DNA of 64,000 bases from Candidatus Zhuqueibacterota bacterium (GTDB lineage: Bacteria; Zhuqueibacterota; Zhuqueibacteria; Oceanimicrobiales; Oceanimicrobiaceae). A program made the position numbers and the translations under genes. Every line of letters begins with the position of its first letter. Positions within the stretch are counted from its first letter, which is position 1. The notes below the pieces were generated by a model. The model searched no databases. It saw only the letters and a list, made by a program, of their open reading frames with translations, and was not told the DNA's origin. Shown piece after piece: positions 1-8,184 of the stretch. Location of the stretch: assembly GCA_029262055.1 (NCBI GenBank), contig JAJDAD010000003.1, positions 35,150 to 99,149 on the forward strand, written 5' to 3'.

Positions 1-753
1 ATCCCAATCCTGCCATGCTGTCTCTTCTACCAGCGCCCACTCATCATTCGACTTGTGCAGGCCAACCTCAACCTGCAATTCATCAGCGCTGTTGCCGATT
101 TCGGCGAACACTCTTGCCAGGGCTGAGGAACTACCCTCCTGCTTGACCCCGGCCTCCAGCAATTGCCGTTCAGCGCTTTCTTCCGGCGGCCCGAACCATT
201 CAGCCACATCCTGTAGTGCGCGGGCGCAGGCGACACCGAGCGCCGTGCGCGTATCTTCATTTTTCAGCGCCAGTGTGCGGAACCAACCTTTGCCGTGGTG
301 GACATGGTAACGCTCTTCCTGCAGCATTTTTTCCAGACTCATGTGCAAGGGCTGAAAAGCAGAATCCTTTAGCGAGTACAGCAGAGTAGTAACCGCAAAG
401 TCAACCACATAATTGGCCGCTACCAGCCCAGCCCAGTTCGCAATTCCGCTGTCGAGGAAGGGAATATTGGCAAACTCCTCTGGCGCGCGGTCGCACACAA
501 GCCGGTCAGGATCCTCGTCACAATGTTTATTGAGCAGCCCGTGCAGCAGGCGTACGTGTCCGAGCTCGCTTTGGCAGAGCGAGCAACACGCAATCGCTGC
601 CTCGATCTGAGGCGGGCCAAACGTCCATTCGCCATAGTGATAGCCCAAAAGAAGCTTGGTGTCGGCGATGGCTATGAGCAGGTTGCGCAGGTTTGTCCGG
701 TTTTCGGCGCTCAGGTCACCGGCCGATTCAAAGATTGCAGTCTGTGTTGACAT
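1..753 (-). CDS. paaC: 1,2-phenylacetyl-CoA epoxidase subunit PaaC (3' end outside window)
   Basis: Structural, non-catalytic ferritin-like subunit of the multicomponent monooxygenase that epoxidises phenylacetyl-CoA in aerobic phenylacetate breakdown. Reading the minus strand from the ATG at 753 gives 251 codons with no stop before the window edge. The family is about 250 residues, so only the very end is missing. Recognisable stretches are LLIAIADTKLLLGYHYGEW near the N-terminus, CQSELGHVRLL, and YHVHHGKGWF about two thirds in, as in PaaC. It starts 14 bases after paaB and is the fourth gene of a paaA-D-B-C operon; a reductase gene (paaE) may follow outside the window. The identity is firm; the C-terminus is unseen. 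Confidence 0.93.
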   Translation of the reverse strand, partial: MSTQTAIFESAGDLSAENRTNLRNLLIAIADTKLLLGYHYGEWTFGPPQIEAAIACCSLCQSELGHVRLLHGLLNKHCDEDPDRLVCDRAPEEFANIPFLDSGIANWAGLVAANYVVDFAVTTLLYSLKDSAFQPLHMSLEKMLQEERYHVHHGKGWFRTLALKNEDTRTALGVACARALQDVAEWFGPPEESAERQLLEAGVKQEGSSSALARVFAEIGNSADELQVEVGLHKSNDEWALVEETAWQDWD

Positions 754-767
754 TGAAGATATCCGTA

Positions 768-980
768 TCAGTTGCCCCAGAGGGGTATTTTACGATCATG
801 AGTTACCCGGATCACGGCATCCCTTGGCACGACGCACATTTCGACCCAGTTCTCCTCATCGTACATGGTCCAGGCGTAGGCTTTCGCCAATTCGTCATCC
901 GAGGCATTCAGGCTGCCCACATGAACTAAAGCGCCATCGTGATTCTTGCGTGCAAAGACTTCGTAGATTTTATCTGACAT
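768..980 (-). CDS. paaB: 1,2-phenylacetyl-CoA epoxidase subunit PaaB (short form)
   Basis: Small subunit that bridges PaaA/PaaC heterodimers in the phenylacetyl-CoA epoxidase. The protein has 70 residues; MSDKIYEVFARKNHDG at the start and YDEENWVEMCVVPRDAVI in the middle match the PaaB fold. The E. coli protein is about 95 residues, so this is a compact version; the sequence continues cleanly to a TGA with no sign of a frameshift. ATG at 978-980 is the only sensible start, with a weak purine-rich ribosome site. It lies 18 bases after paaD and 14 before paaC, so it should be co-transcribed with them. Confidence 0.88.
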   Translation of the reverse strand: MSDKIYEVFARKNHDGALVHVGSLNASDDELAKAYAWTMYDEENWVEMCVVPRDAVIRVTHDRKIPLWGN

Positions 981-998
981 TATTCATCTTGTATTATT

Positions 999-1310
999 TC
1001 AGAGACCGACACCGTAGTATTGCAGAATCTGCCGCCCCTTATCCGTGATGCAGGCTTTCGTCCATGCCGGGCTCCAGACTACGTCCACATTCACTCCCTG
1101 CACTTCCGGAATCTTCCCCACCTCGTCCCGGACATCGGCGATGATCATGTCGATGGCAGGACACCCGATGGCGGTAAAGGTCATCTCGATTTGAATGTCT
1201 TTGTGATTCACCCCTACCCCATAAACCATCCCCAGGTCAACAACGCTGAGCGGGTATTCGGGATCGTTGACACGAGCAAGTGCATCCCACACCTGGTCAG
1301 TGGTTACCAC
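999..1310 (-). CDS. paaD: PaaD-like MIP18/DUF59 iron-sulfur assembly protein (short)
   Basis: MIP18-family (DUF59) protein of the phenylacetate operon, thought to help assemble or insert metal centres of the epoxidase/reductase. In the 103 residues the DUF59 hallmarks are clear: VNDPEYPLSVVDLGMVYGV near the N-terminus and TAIGCPAIDMI with the conserved cysteine. E. coli PaaD is about 165 residues and carries a C-terminal cysteine-rich zinc domain that is absent here, so function by analogy to SufT-type proteins is also possible. It starts with GTG (1308-1310), overlapping the paaA stop by 7 bases, which implies translational coupling. It sits second in the operon rather than in the enteric A-B-C-D order. 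Confidence 0.82.
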   Translation of the reverse strand: MVTTDQVWDALARVNDPEYPLSVVDLGMVYGVGVNHKDIQIEMTFTAIGCPAIDMIIADVRDEVGKIPEVQGVNVDVVWSPAWTKACITDKGRQILQYYGVGL

Positions 1311-2263
1311 AGACGTCCCCCGAAAATGCTACCCAAATCACCCTGGACCATTTCCGTGTAGCGTTGATTCATAGGGCCACGAGCCTTCCAGCGCTGGAAG
1401 ACATCATCCCATGACAGCGGAGCATCAAAGTCCCATCTTTTCTCCTGCGGGTCATATTGACAGGGGAAAGGGTAATCCAGAACAAACTCCCGGGCGACAT
1501 CGTCATAGTGCGCGGGCACGTCTATTCCAATCCCTTCGCAGAGTGGAACCGTTGCCTCCATCCAGGTCTGGCGCAATTGGTCGTTGGTCTTACCTTTCAG
1601 CTTGTAGTCCAGTTGACCGCTGTGGCGCTTCAGACCGTCGGGCAGGCCAAACCATTCCAACGTCATGGGAAACATCCAGTCAACGGCGCGTTGCAGCAAA
1701 TCCTTCGCTTCACCGCCCGCTTTGGCCAGGCGGCGCATCCACGACTCACCGTGGCGCAAATGCAGGATCTCTTCGCGGTCGACTTTCACCAGAGCCCTTT
1801 TCAGGGGCCCGTAGCTGGTGTTGTTTAGCACATCACCGAGCAAGGTGATACCGGCCCGGTCAAAAAAGCCGTTCGCGACGACCATTTCCGCCCAATCTTC
1901 CAGCGGTTGATCGAAACCATAGGGATGCTTGAATTGGTTCGGTTCGCGACCATAAACCAGCCAGTGTTTGTCGACTCCGAGATCCTCGAGGATTCTATAA
2001 GCGATATTGGCATGTCCCAGTTCATCATGAATAATTGCCGTAACGGCAATCCTGCTGTTGATCGTGGGAGCATCTTTAGACGCCAGGTAGTAAGCTGGCG
2101 CGCTCATCAGTTCAGTATCGCCCTGAACCATGAGCTGGGTAATCAGGGATTTTTTGTAACCCGCGGTCATATCTTCTTCGGACTCAACTACAAAACCGCT
2201 CGCGATCCGATCGATTAGATCCTTTTCGGCATTTCCGTTTTTTGCATCTTGATTGTTGGGCAT
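1304..2263 (-). CDS. paaA: 1,2-phenylacetyl-CoA epoxidase catalytic subunit PaaA
   Basis: Catalytic diiron subunit of the phenylacetyl-CoA epoxidase. 319 residues, normal for the family. The ferritin-like iron ligands show as two E-x-x-H motifs: HDELGHANIAYRILED about one third in, and REEILHLRHGESWM at mid-protein. The C-terminal part has the PaaA-typical FPMTLEWFGLPD. The ATG at 2261-2263 is preceded by GGGAG five bases upstream, and a sigma-70-like promoter lies at 2309-2337. First gene of the paaA-D-B-C operon. It converts the aromatic ring to the ring-epoxide CoA thioester in the cytoplasm, using electrons from PaaE, which is not in the window. Confidence 0.95.
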   Translation of the reverse strand: MPNNQDAKNGNAEKDLIDRIASGFVVESEEDMTAGYKKSLITQLMVQGDTELMSAPAYYLASKDAPTINSRIAVTAIIHDELGHANIAYRILEDLGVDKHWLVYGREPNQFKHPYGFDQPLEDWAEMVVANGFFDRAGITLLGDVLNNTSYGPLKRALVKVDREEILHLRHGESWMRRLAKAGGEAKDLLQRAVDWMFPMTLEWFGLPDGLKRHSGQLDYKLKGKTNDQLRQTWMEATVPLCEGIGIDVPAHYDDVAREFVLDYPFPCQYDPQEKRWDFDAPLSWDDVFQRWKARGPMNQRYTEMVQGDLGSIFGGRLW

Positions 2264-2308
2264 CCTGGCTCCCGTGAGATTGGGACATCATTGCGGAAAA
2301 ATCGAATC

Positions 2309-2337
2309 AATATAGAATCGACCAGGATCAAAAGCAA
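2309..2337 (-). promoter_or_regulatory. Predicted sigma-70 promoter of the paa operon
   Basis: Read on the minus strand: -35 TTGCTT (2332-2337), 17-base spacer, -10 TATATT (2309-2314), which would start transcription near 2302, about 40 bases before paaA. The rest of the 512-base gap between paaA and the divergent LytTR gene (2264-2775) shows no convincing gene or repeat; its short reading frames look like noise. Confidence 0.55.
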
Positions 2338-2775
2338 GAGAAGATTTGGACATGGCATTCAGTGAGTAACAGACGTTGTACACTCGTCCGCCGGAGCTGC
2401 CATTCAACCCCCAGATCTCGCACCTTGTCGCCACAGTAAAAACATCCGCCGCAAAGGCCAGTATAAGCAAAGTAACGCTGGCCGCAACCGGCGGCACGGG
2501 CGACAACTTGTGGCGCAGGCATTGGAAAGAGGACACCATGTCACAGCATTCTTGCGAAAACCCCGGAAGCTCGAACTGACCTACAAATATTCGAAATTGC
2601 TCTGTGCGTGTACAGTCCTGTCTGACTAAAATCAAGTTGAATCATTCATCCGGAATCGCTAAAGTAGCAATCAACTTTCGTGGCGCGCACAGCGATTCAC
2701 AAGAAACCGTTCAAATCTTGCTGCAGATACCGTTTGACGCTGAATTTGCAAAGGAAGAAACCGAGAACATCCTCA

Positions 2776-3519
2776 ATGCCGTTTCAGACCATTCTGATCG
2801 ATGATGAGCCACTGGCGCTGGAGAGATTGGCTCGCCTGCTAGAGCCGCACCGCGACCAGATCCGGATAATTGCCCAGGCAGACAACGGGCCCGAAGCGGT
2901 GGAACAGTTAGACTCTTTGGAGCCGGATCTGATTTTCCTGGACATTCAGATGCCGGGGATGGACGGCTTCGAGGTGCTGAACGCAGCAGGACATCACCCC
3001 CTGGTCATTTTCTCTACCGCATACGATGAGTATGCTGTGAAAGCATTTGCAGAGAACTCGGTGGACTACCTCCTCAAGCCAGTCGATCCGCAACGACTGC
3101 ACCAAGCAATCAAGAAACTGGGCCGCTTGACCGATGCCGGCCAGGCCAACATGAAAAGACAAATCAAAAAACTGCTCGACCTGAGCGGACACTCTGGAAA
3201 GACAAGGATCACAGTTCGGGTAGGAGATGTTGTCCGGTTCATTGACGCGGAAGAGATCCACTTCTTCCGGGCCCGTGACAAGTATGTGGAAGTCAAAACC
3301 GCGGAAGAAAGCTTCCTGGTCAGCAAGCCTCTGAATCAGTTGGAAAAAGAACTCGGTGGCGACGATTTTGTCCGAATCCATCGCTCGGCTCTGGTCAACA
3401 TGAAGTGGATTAAGAAGGTGAGACGACTGCAGAACGGCAATTGGTGGGTGGAAATGCAAGACCGGCATGCAACCCGCCTGCCGGTTAGCCGGAATTCAAA
3501 GAGCAAGCTCGGATTGTAA
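2776..3519 (+). CDS. LytTR-family response regulator
   Basis: Transcriptional regulator of the AlgR/LytR type, 247 residues from the ATG at 2776. Residues 1-120 form a receiver: acidic pair DDE near residue 10, phospho-acceptor Asp in LIFLDIQMPGMDG, Thr/Ser in IFSTAY and Lys in YLLKPVD. A linker follows, then a LytTR DNA-binding domain from about residue 145 (VRFIDAEEIHFFRARDKY, and FVRIHRSALVNM near the end). The frame is open further upstream to 2680, but the receiver begins right after 2776, so that start is preferred. No kinase is adjacent, so it is an orphan; LytTR partners are often membrane histidine kinases of the LytS/YehU class. Convergent with gatB, 24 bases away. Confidence 0.9.
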   Translation: MPFQTILIDDEPLALERLARLLEPHRDQIRIIAQADNGPEAVEQLDSLEPDLIFLDIQMPGMDGFEVLNAAGHHPLVIFSTAYDEYAVKAFAENSVDYLLKPVDPQRLHQAIKKLGRLTDAGQANMKRQIKKLLDLSGHSGKTRITVRVGDVVRFIDAEEIHFFRARDKYVEVKTAEESFLVSKPLNQLEKELGGDDFVRIHRSALVNMKWIKKVRRLQNGNWWVEMQDRHATRLPVSRNSKSKLGL

Positions 3520-3543
3520 AAAAGCCCTCACAAGGTTGGTGTT

Positions 3544-4992
3544 CTATTTCCTCAATCGCTGCAATTCATCGCGCAGGGTCTGGTTGACCAGCTTGGGATT
3601 TGCTTTGCCGCAGGTAGCGCGCATGACTTGTCCGACCAGAAAGCCAACCACCTGTTCTTTACCGGCAAGAAACTTTTCCACCTCTGTCGGGTTGTCTGCG
3701 AGCACTTGCTGGACATGGCCGGTTATCTCGCTGCTGTCCGAAATCTGCACGAGACCCTTCGCCGCCACAATCGTATCGGGCTGCTCACCTGTACTGGCCA
3801 TTTCCGCAAAGACGGTCTTCGCGATTTTGCCGCTGATCGTCCCCTCTGCCACCAACTTGAGCAGTGCGGCGAGATTCTCTGAAGTTACTTTGAGATCCTT
3901 CAGATTTAGATTGTGTTCGTTCAAATAGCCCAGGACTTCTCCCATCACCCAATTGCTGGCAGCCTTGCCATCACCAGCCGCCCGTGCCACCTCCTCGTAG
4001 TAGTCAGCAAGCGCTTGATTGTCAGTCAGAACTGCGGCATCATACTCCGGAACCCCGTACTCAACTGCAAGCCGTCTACGCCGGGCCGAAGGCAGTTCTG
4101 GCAGGCTGTTCTCAATGTCAGCAATCCACTCATCAGTTATGGACAACGGCACCAGATCCGGCTCGGGGAAGTATCGATAGTCGTGCGAATATTCCTTGCT
4201 GCGCATGGGAGCCGCTTCGTTTGTATTCGCATTCCAGAGGAGAGTCTCTTGCTGTATTGAACCGCCTTCCTCCAGAATCTTAACTTGCCGGGCTATCTCA
4301 AACTCTAAAGCGCGCTCGACACCCCGGATTGAATTCATGTTTTTTAGTTCGGTTTTGACGCCCAACTCCTTCTGACCTGCTGGCCGGACCGATATGTTGG
4401 CATCACAGCGCAAACTGCCCTCCTCCATATTGCCATCGCACACACCCAGGTAACGAACGATTTGTCGGAGCTCGGTCAGATAGAGATTCGCCTCGCGTGG
4501 CGTACGAATATCAGGCTCGCCAACAATCTCAACCAGAGGAACGCCACAACGATTAACATCCACCAGTGTTTCATCGCTCTTGACAAAACTCTCCGCATGT
4601 ATGGACTTCCCGGCATCTTCCTCCAGATGAATTCGAGTAATGCCGATGCGCCTGGACTCATTACCGTCTTGAATCTCGAGATAGCCATGCTCGCAAAGCG
4701 GTTCATCAAATTGCGAAATCTGGTAGCCCTTAGGTAGATCAGGATAAAAATAATTCTTGCGGGCAAAAACCGAATGGCCGGCAATTCTGCAATTCATGGC
4801 CAGCCCCGTTTTAATGGCAAAGATGACGGCCGTCTTGTTGAGAACCGGCAAGACCCCGGGCAAGCCAAGGCAAACCGGGTCGACGTGGGAGTTGGGCTCG
4901 CCGCCAAAGGCAGCGCTGCTTCCGGAAAATATTTTGGATTCGGTGGAGAGCTGACAGTGAACTTCCAGGCCGATGACTGCTTCGTAGGACAT
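3544..4992 (-). CDS. gatB: Asp/Glu-tRNA amidotransferase subunit B
   Basis: Subunit B of the GatCAB amidotransferase, which converts mischarged Glu-tRNA(Gln) and Asp-tRNA(Asn) to the amide forms. 482 residues, full length. The start SYEAVIGLEVHCQLSTESK is nearly invariant in GatB, and the kinase-like core shows FARKNYFYPDLPKGYQISQ, EDAGKS and DYRYFPEPDL. The YqeY-like tRNA-binding tail ends in VGQVMRATCGKANPKLVNQ. The ATG follows gatA by 12 bases, giving the order gatA-gatB; gatC is not in this window. Its presence suggests the organism lacks glutaminyl- and/or asparaginyl-tRNA synthetase. Confidence 0.97.
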   Translation of the reverse strand: MSYEAVIGLEVHCQLSTESKIFSGSSAAFGGEPNSHVDPVCLGLPGVLPVLNKTAVIFAIKTGLAMNCRIAGHSVFARKNYFYPDLPKGYQISQFDEPLCEHGYLEIQDGNESRRIGITRIHLEEDAGKSIHAESFVKSDETLVDVNRCGVPLVEIVGEPDIRTPREANLYLTELRQIVRYLGVCDGNMEEGSLRCDANISVRPAGQKELGVKTELKNMNSIRGVERALEFEIARQVKILEEGGSIQQETLLWNANTNEAAPMRSKEYSHDYRYFPEPDLVPLSITDEWIADIENSLPELPSARRRRLAVEYGVPEYDAAVLTDNQALADYYEEVARAAGDGKAASNWVMGEVLGYLNEHNLNLKDLKVTSENLAALLKLVAEGTISGKIAKTVFAEMASTGEQPDTIVAAKGLVQISDSSEITGHVQQVLADNPTEVEKFLAGKEQVVGFLVGQVMRATCGKANPKLVNQTLRDELQRLRK

Positions 4993-5004
4993 GGTTTCTC
5001 GATT

Positions 5005-6435
5005 TTACCTCTCTACACGGGACTGCTCGATATGGCGCCCCAGCTTCAGTACTGTTGTTTCGTCGAAGGCATTTCCAATAATCTGAACACCCAGCGGAAG
5101 GTTGGCCGAATCAACCCCACAAGGCACCGACATCGCCGGCAACCCGGCGAGGTTCACCGAGACAGTATAAACATCTGACAAGTACATGTTCAGAGGATCT
5201 GCGGTCTTTTCGCCCAGTTTGAAAGCAGTTGTGGGCGTAGTTGGCGTGAGGAGACAATCGCAAACCGTAAAGGCCTGTTCAAAATCACGCCGTACAAGCG
5301 TTCTCACCTGTTGCGCCTTCCGATAATAGGCATCATAGTATCCGGCCGAAAGCACGTAGGTCCCCAGCATAATTCTCCGTTTTACCTCCTCCCCGAATCC
5401 TTCACTCCGGCTACGAACATACATTTCTTCCAGGGAGTCGCTCTGTTCCGCCCGGTAGCCATAGCGCGCGCCATCATAGCGGGCAAGGTTGGACGACGCT
5501 TCAGCAGTCGTGATTATGTAATAGGCCGCGATAGCGTACTCGGTGTGTGGTAAAGACACGTCCACGATTTCTGCGCCGTCCGCCGCAAGCCTGGCAACAA
5601 GCTGGTCGATGGCGGTCCGGATATCCGCGGCCAACCCGTCAGCGAAATACTCTTTTGGCAGTCCGATCCGCAACCCTTTTATTTTCTCACCAGAGTGCTC
5701 ATCCAGGACGGGTACCGCGAGTTGTGCGGAGGTCGAGTCCTTTGGATCGTGGCCTGCCATAGCTCGGAACAGATCTCCCGCGTCCTGCACCGTTTGTGCT
5801 ATCGGACCGATTTGGTCGAAAGAGGAGGCAAAAGCCACAAGGCCGTAGCGGGAAACCCGGCCGTAGGTGGGTTTTAAGCCGACCACCCCACAGAATGCCG
5901 CAGGCTGCCGAATAGAACCGCCGGTATCGCTCCCTAGGGCCGCAGTCACCATCCCGGCAGCAACAGCGGCGCAGGAGCCACCGGAAGACCCGCCCGGGAC
6001 ACGTTGGCGGTCATGAGGATTGCGCACTGCGCCGAAATGGGAGTTCTCATTGGAACTACCCATCGCAAACTCATCCATATTTGTTTTGGCGATGATGACG
6101 GCATCTTGCGCTTCGAGACGCTCAACCACTGTGGCGTCGTAAGGAGAGACAAAATCTGCGAGAATCCTGGAGCCGCACGTGACCCTACCACCCTTCATCA
6201 CGATTAGATCTTTGACTGCAAGTATGGTTCCGGCCAGAGAGCCGGCTTCACCCGCGGCAACCCTGGCATCGACTTCGCCTGCTTTTTGCCGGGCCCGTTC
6301 GGCCATAACTGAAATGAAGGCATTCAAATGAGTGCCTTCATCTATTTGACTCAAAGACTGTTCGACCAGCTCCGCGCAGCTACACTCGCCGGAGAGCAGA
6401 GCCGCACGCGCCTGTGCGATCGTGCTAAAACTGAT
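5005..6435 (-). CDS. gatA: Asp/Glu-tRNA amidotransferase subunit A (apparent ATC start)
   Basis: Glutaminase subunit of GatCAB. The amidase-signature Ser-cisSer-Lys triad is visible in AVKDLIV, VPGGSSGGSCAAVAAG and GSDTGGSIRQPA. The first TTG in frame (6354) would remove the conserved N-terminal helices. The frame clearly extends upstream through STIAQARAALLSGECSCAE to a perfect ribosome site (GGGAGG at 6441-6446), and the codon at the right distance is ATC (6433-6435). Between the in-frame stop (6463-6465) and that codon there is no ATG, GTG or TTG. I therefore give 476 residues with an unusual ATC start; a sequencing error or the TTG start remain alternatives. It follows the tatA-like gene by 38 bases. 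Confidence 0.88.
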   Translation of the reverse strand: MSFSTIAQARAALLSGECSCAELVEQSLSQIDEGTHLNAFISVMAERARQKAGEVDARVAAGEAGSLAGTILAVKDLIVMKGGRVTCGSRILADFVSPYDATVVERLEAQDAVIIAKTNMDEFAMGSSNENSHFGAVRNPHDRQRVPGGSSGGSCAAVAAGMVTAALGSDTGGSIRQPAAFCGVVGLKPTYGRVSRYGLVAFASSFDQIGPIAQTVQDAGDLFRAMAGHDPKDSTSAQLAVPVLDEHSGEKIKGLRIGLPKEYFADGLAADIRTAIDQLVARLAADGAEIVDVSLPHTEYAIAAYYIITTAEASSNLARYDGARYGYRAEQSDSLEEMYVRSRSEGFGEEVKRRIMLGTYVLSAGYYDAYYRKAQQVRTLVRRDFEQAFTVCDCLLTPTTPTTAFKLGEKTADPLNMYLSDVYTVSVNLAGLPAMSVPCGVDSANLPLGVQIIGNAFDETTVLKLGRHIEQSRVER

Positions 6436-6473
6436 TTCTTCCTCCCTTGTCTTGCCGCAGCGTTATAGCAAAC

Positions 6474-6659
6474 TCACTCGCTCTTCTTCTCCGTCGACTC
6501 CACTTGCGCCGGATCTTCGGATTCCGGTTCTTTCACCGATTTCTTAAATTCTCGCAGGCCTTTGCCTAACCCTTTTGCAAGCTCCGGAAATTTCTTACCA
6601 CCAAACAAAAGGAGCACTACAAAAATAACCAGCAGGAGCTCCCAGTGACCTAAACCCAT
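6474..6659 (-). CDS. tatA: Twin-arginine translocase TatA/E-like protein
   Basis: Pore-forming component of the Tat system, which exports folded proteins across the inner membrane. 61 residues from the ATG at 6657-6659, which has an AAAGGAGA ribosome site six bases upstream; the longer frame above it is noise. Layout is canonical: a short N-terminal segment, one membrane helix (about residues 5-20), the FGGKK hinge, an amphipathic helix ([17 protein letters not shown]) and an acidic tail. It lies directly downstream of a second, longer TatA/B-like gene with one base between them. TatC is not seen here. Confidence 0.9.
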   Translation of the reverse strand: MGLGHWELLLVIFVVLLLFGGKKFPELAKGLGKGLREFKKSVKEPESEDPAQVESTEKKSE

Positions 6660-6660
6660 T

Positions 6661-6951
6661 CTATTCTCCTTTATTGGTTTTAGTCGGTGATGCTTTCGGC
6701 TTTGCTCCACCCACTTCCACTGTCTTGTCAAGCTCATGTTTCACTTCATCCAAGCCGCCTTTGATCTCTTTTTCAAAATCTCTCTTGAGCGGCTCGACGT
6801 TCAACTCGCTCTTAAAGTCGTCCGCAGCTTTCTTGAACTCGCGTATCCCTTTTCCCAAACCCTTTGCCAAATCCGGCAGACGTTTTGAGCCAAACAGCAT
6901 CAAAGTAACCAAAAAAATCACGATGAGTTCAGGCATTCCTATTGAACCCAT
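6661..6951 (-). CDS. TatA/TatB-family protein, long tail
   Basis: Second Tat-type protein, 96 residues from the ATG at 6949-6951 (GGAGG nine bases upstream; a TTG three codons earlier is less likely). It has one membrane helix, then the [20 protein letters not shown] hinge/amphipathic region, then an extended charged helical tail of about 55 residues ([19 protein letters not shown]). The longer tail and [11 protein letters not shown] suggest it may play the TatB role beside the shorter TatA, but the two N-termini are so alike that TatA/TatB assignment from sequence alone is uncertain. Confidence 0.8.
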   Translation of the reverse strand: MGSIGMPELIVIFLVTLMLFGSKRLPDLAKGLGKGIREFKKAADDFKSELNVEPLKRDFEKEIKGGLDEVKHELDKTVEVGGAKPKASPTKTNKGE

Positions 6952-6972
6952 TATGAGCAACCTCCGTAGCGT

Positions 6973-7233
6973 TTAATACCAGCGTAATAGATAGAGCGCG
7001 ACACCGATTCCCACCAGTCCCACAATATTCAGGGTCACACTGAAACCGAGTGTCAACGAAAAAAGTCCGACTTCCACGGGTGTTGGTCCCACCGCCAAGA
7101 CAGAGGACTTCAGAAAAAAATCTTTGACAACTCCAGAGGGCAACACCAGGCCGATGAGCTGACCGACCAGCGAACCTATCAAGGCTCCCAGGATAATCAC
7201 CAAAATGATCTTACCGAAGGACATTCGTGCCAT
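6973..7233 (-). CDS. DUF4321-like small membrane protein
   Basis: 86-residue protein with two probable membrane helices (about residues 8-30 and 58-83), separated by a loop with VLAVGPTPVEVGLFSLTLGF. The pattern fits the DUF4321 family of small proteins of unknown function. The ATG overlaps the purQ stop by one base (TAATG), so it is translationally coupled to purQ, and the TatB-like gene follows after 21 bases. The initiator could also be the internal ATG at codon 4. No function is claimed. Confidence 0.65.
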   Translation of the reverse strand: MARMSFGKIILVIILGALIGSLVGQLIGLVLPSGVVKDFFLKSSVLAVGPTPVEVGLFSLTLGFSVTLNIVGLVGIGVALYLLRWY

Positions 7234-7928
7234 TAATTTATGCCGCCATTTTGAACCATCGAATTGAAGATAGAGACTCCATCGCTGGAAGTCAACAGCT
7301 TCTCAAAGCACCTGTCTGGATGGGGCATCATGCCCATCACGTTTCCCTCGCGATTCATGATCCCCGCGATGTTCTGCAATGACCCATTTGGGTTTGAGTC
7401 GTCAGAAAGTGTACCGTCCTTGTCGCAATACCTGAACAGCACCCCGTTCTGCTTATTTAACTCAGCCAAGACATCATCCGTTGCATAGTACAGGCCTTCG
7501 GCATGCGCAACCGGTATGTTCAACACTTTGCCCTGCAAACATTGATTGCTAAAGACGGTGTCGAAATTTTCGACCCTAAGATGGCAAAACTTGCAGACAA
7601 ACCGTAAATCTTTGTTCCGCATCAGCGCTCCCGGCAAAAGGCCGGTCTCGCATAAGATCTGAAAGCCGTTACAAATCCCGACAACAATGCCCCCGTGGTT
7701 GGCAAAATCAACCACAGCGTCCATCACAGGTGAGAACCTGGCCACTGCGCCCGTGCGCAAGTAATCTCCGTATGAAAATCCGCCCGGGAGAATGACCGCG
7801 TCGACATCACCAAGATTGTGGTCCTTATGCCAGATGAAACGGACATCCTGATGGCAGGCAGTCTTAAGCGCGTAGAAGCAATCGTGGTCACAATTGGAAC
7901 CGGGAAAAACTACTACGCCAAATTTCAT
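7233..7928 (-). CDS. purQ: Phosphoribosylformylglycinamidine synthase subunit PurQ
   Basis: Class I glutaminase subunit of the PurSQL complex; it supplies ammonia for FGAM formation, step 4 of purine synthesis. 231 residues. The nucleophile Cys sits in GIVVGICNGFQIL and the His/Glu pair in MMPHPDRCFEKL. The start KFGVVVFPGSNCDHD is typical. It overlaps purS by 4 bases (ATGA), so PurS and PurQ are made together; the small PurL is elsewhere. Part of a purine/phospholipid cluster with purC and purB upstream. Confidence 0.96.
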   Translation of the reverse strand: MKFGVVVFPGSNCDHDCFYALKTACHQDVRFIWHKDHNLGDVDAVILPGGFSYGDYLRTGAVARFSPVMDAVVDFANHGGIVVGICNGFQILCETGLLPGALMRNKDLRFVCKFCHLRVENFDTVFSNQCLQGKVLNIPVAHAEGLYYATDDVLAELNKQNGVLFRYCDKDGTLSDDSNPNGSLQNIAGIMNREGNVMGMMPHPDRCFEKLLTSSDGVSIFNSMVQNGGIN

Positions 7929-8179
7929 TCAACCGCCTGCAACAATTCGACTTCGTAGTCTTCGATCACGGGATTGGCAAGAAGTTTCTCACAAGCCTCG
8001 TCGCTCAGACGCCGTGCTTCAGTCTCGGACACGTCTTCAAACGTCAGGCTGATCAGTTTGCCAACCCGCACGCCTTTTACGGCATCGATACCGAGGCCCT
8101 GCAATGCATGCTCAACCGCCTTGCCCTGTGGGTCGAGGATCCCTTTTTTTAGAGTCACAAAGATTCGCGCAGTCGCCAT
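7925..8179 (-). CDS. purS: Phosphoribosylformylglycinamidine synthase subunit PurS
   Basis: 84-residue structural subunit that couples PurQ to PurL in FGAM synthase. The conserved pattern is present: ARIFVTLKKGILDPQGKAV at the start, LGIDAVKGVRVGKLI in the middle and a short C-terminal half ending in VIEDYEVELL. It starts five bases after pssA ends and overlaps purQ by 4 bases. Presence of PurS implies the three-subunit (Gram-positive/archaeal style) synthase rather than the long enteric PurL. Confidence 0.94.
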   Translation of the reverse strand: MATARIFVTLKKGILDPQGKAVEHALQGLGIDAVKGVRVGKLISLTFEDVSETEARRLSDEACEKLLANPVIEDYEVELLQAVE

Positions 8180-8184
8180 TTTCC

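Noticed and set aside
2288..2700. Several 65-115 codon open frames between paaA and the LytTR gene
   Set aside because: No recognisable domain, no ribosome sites, and overlapping frames on both strands; treated as non-coding.
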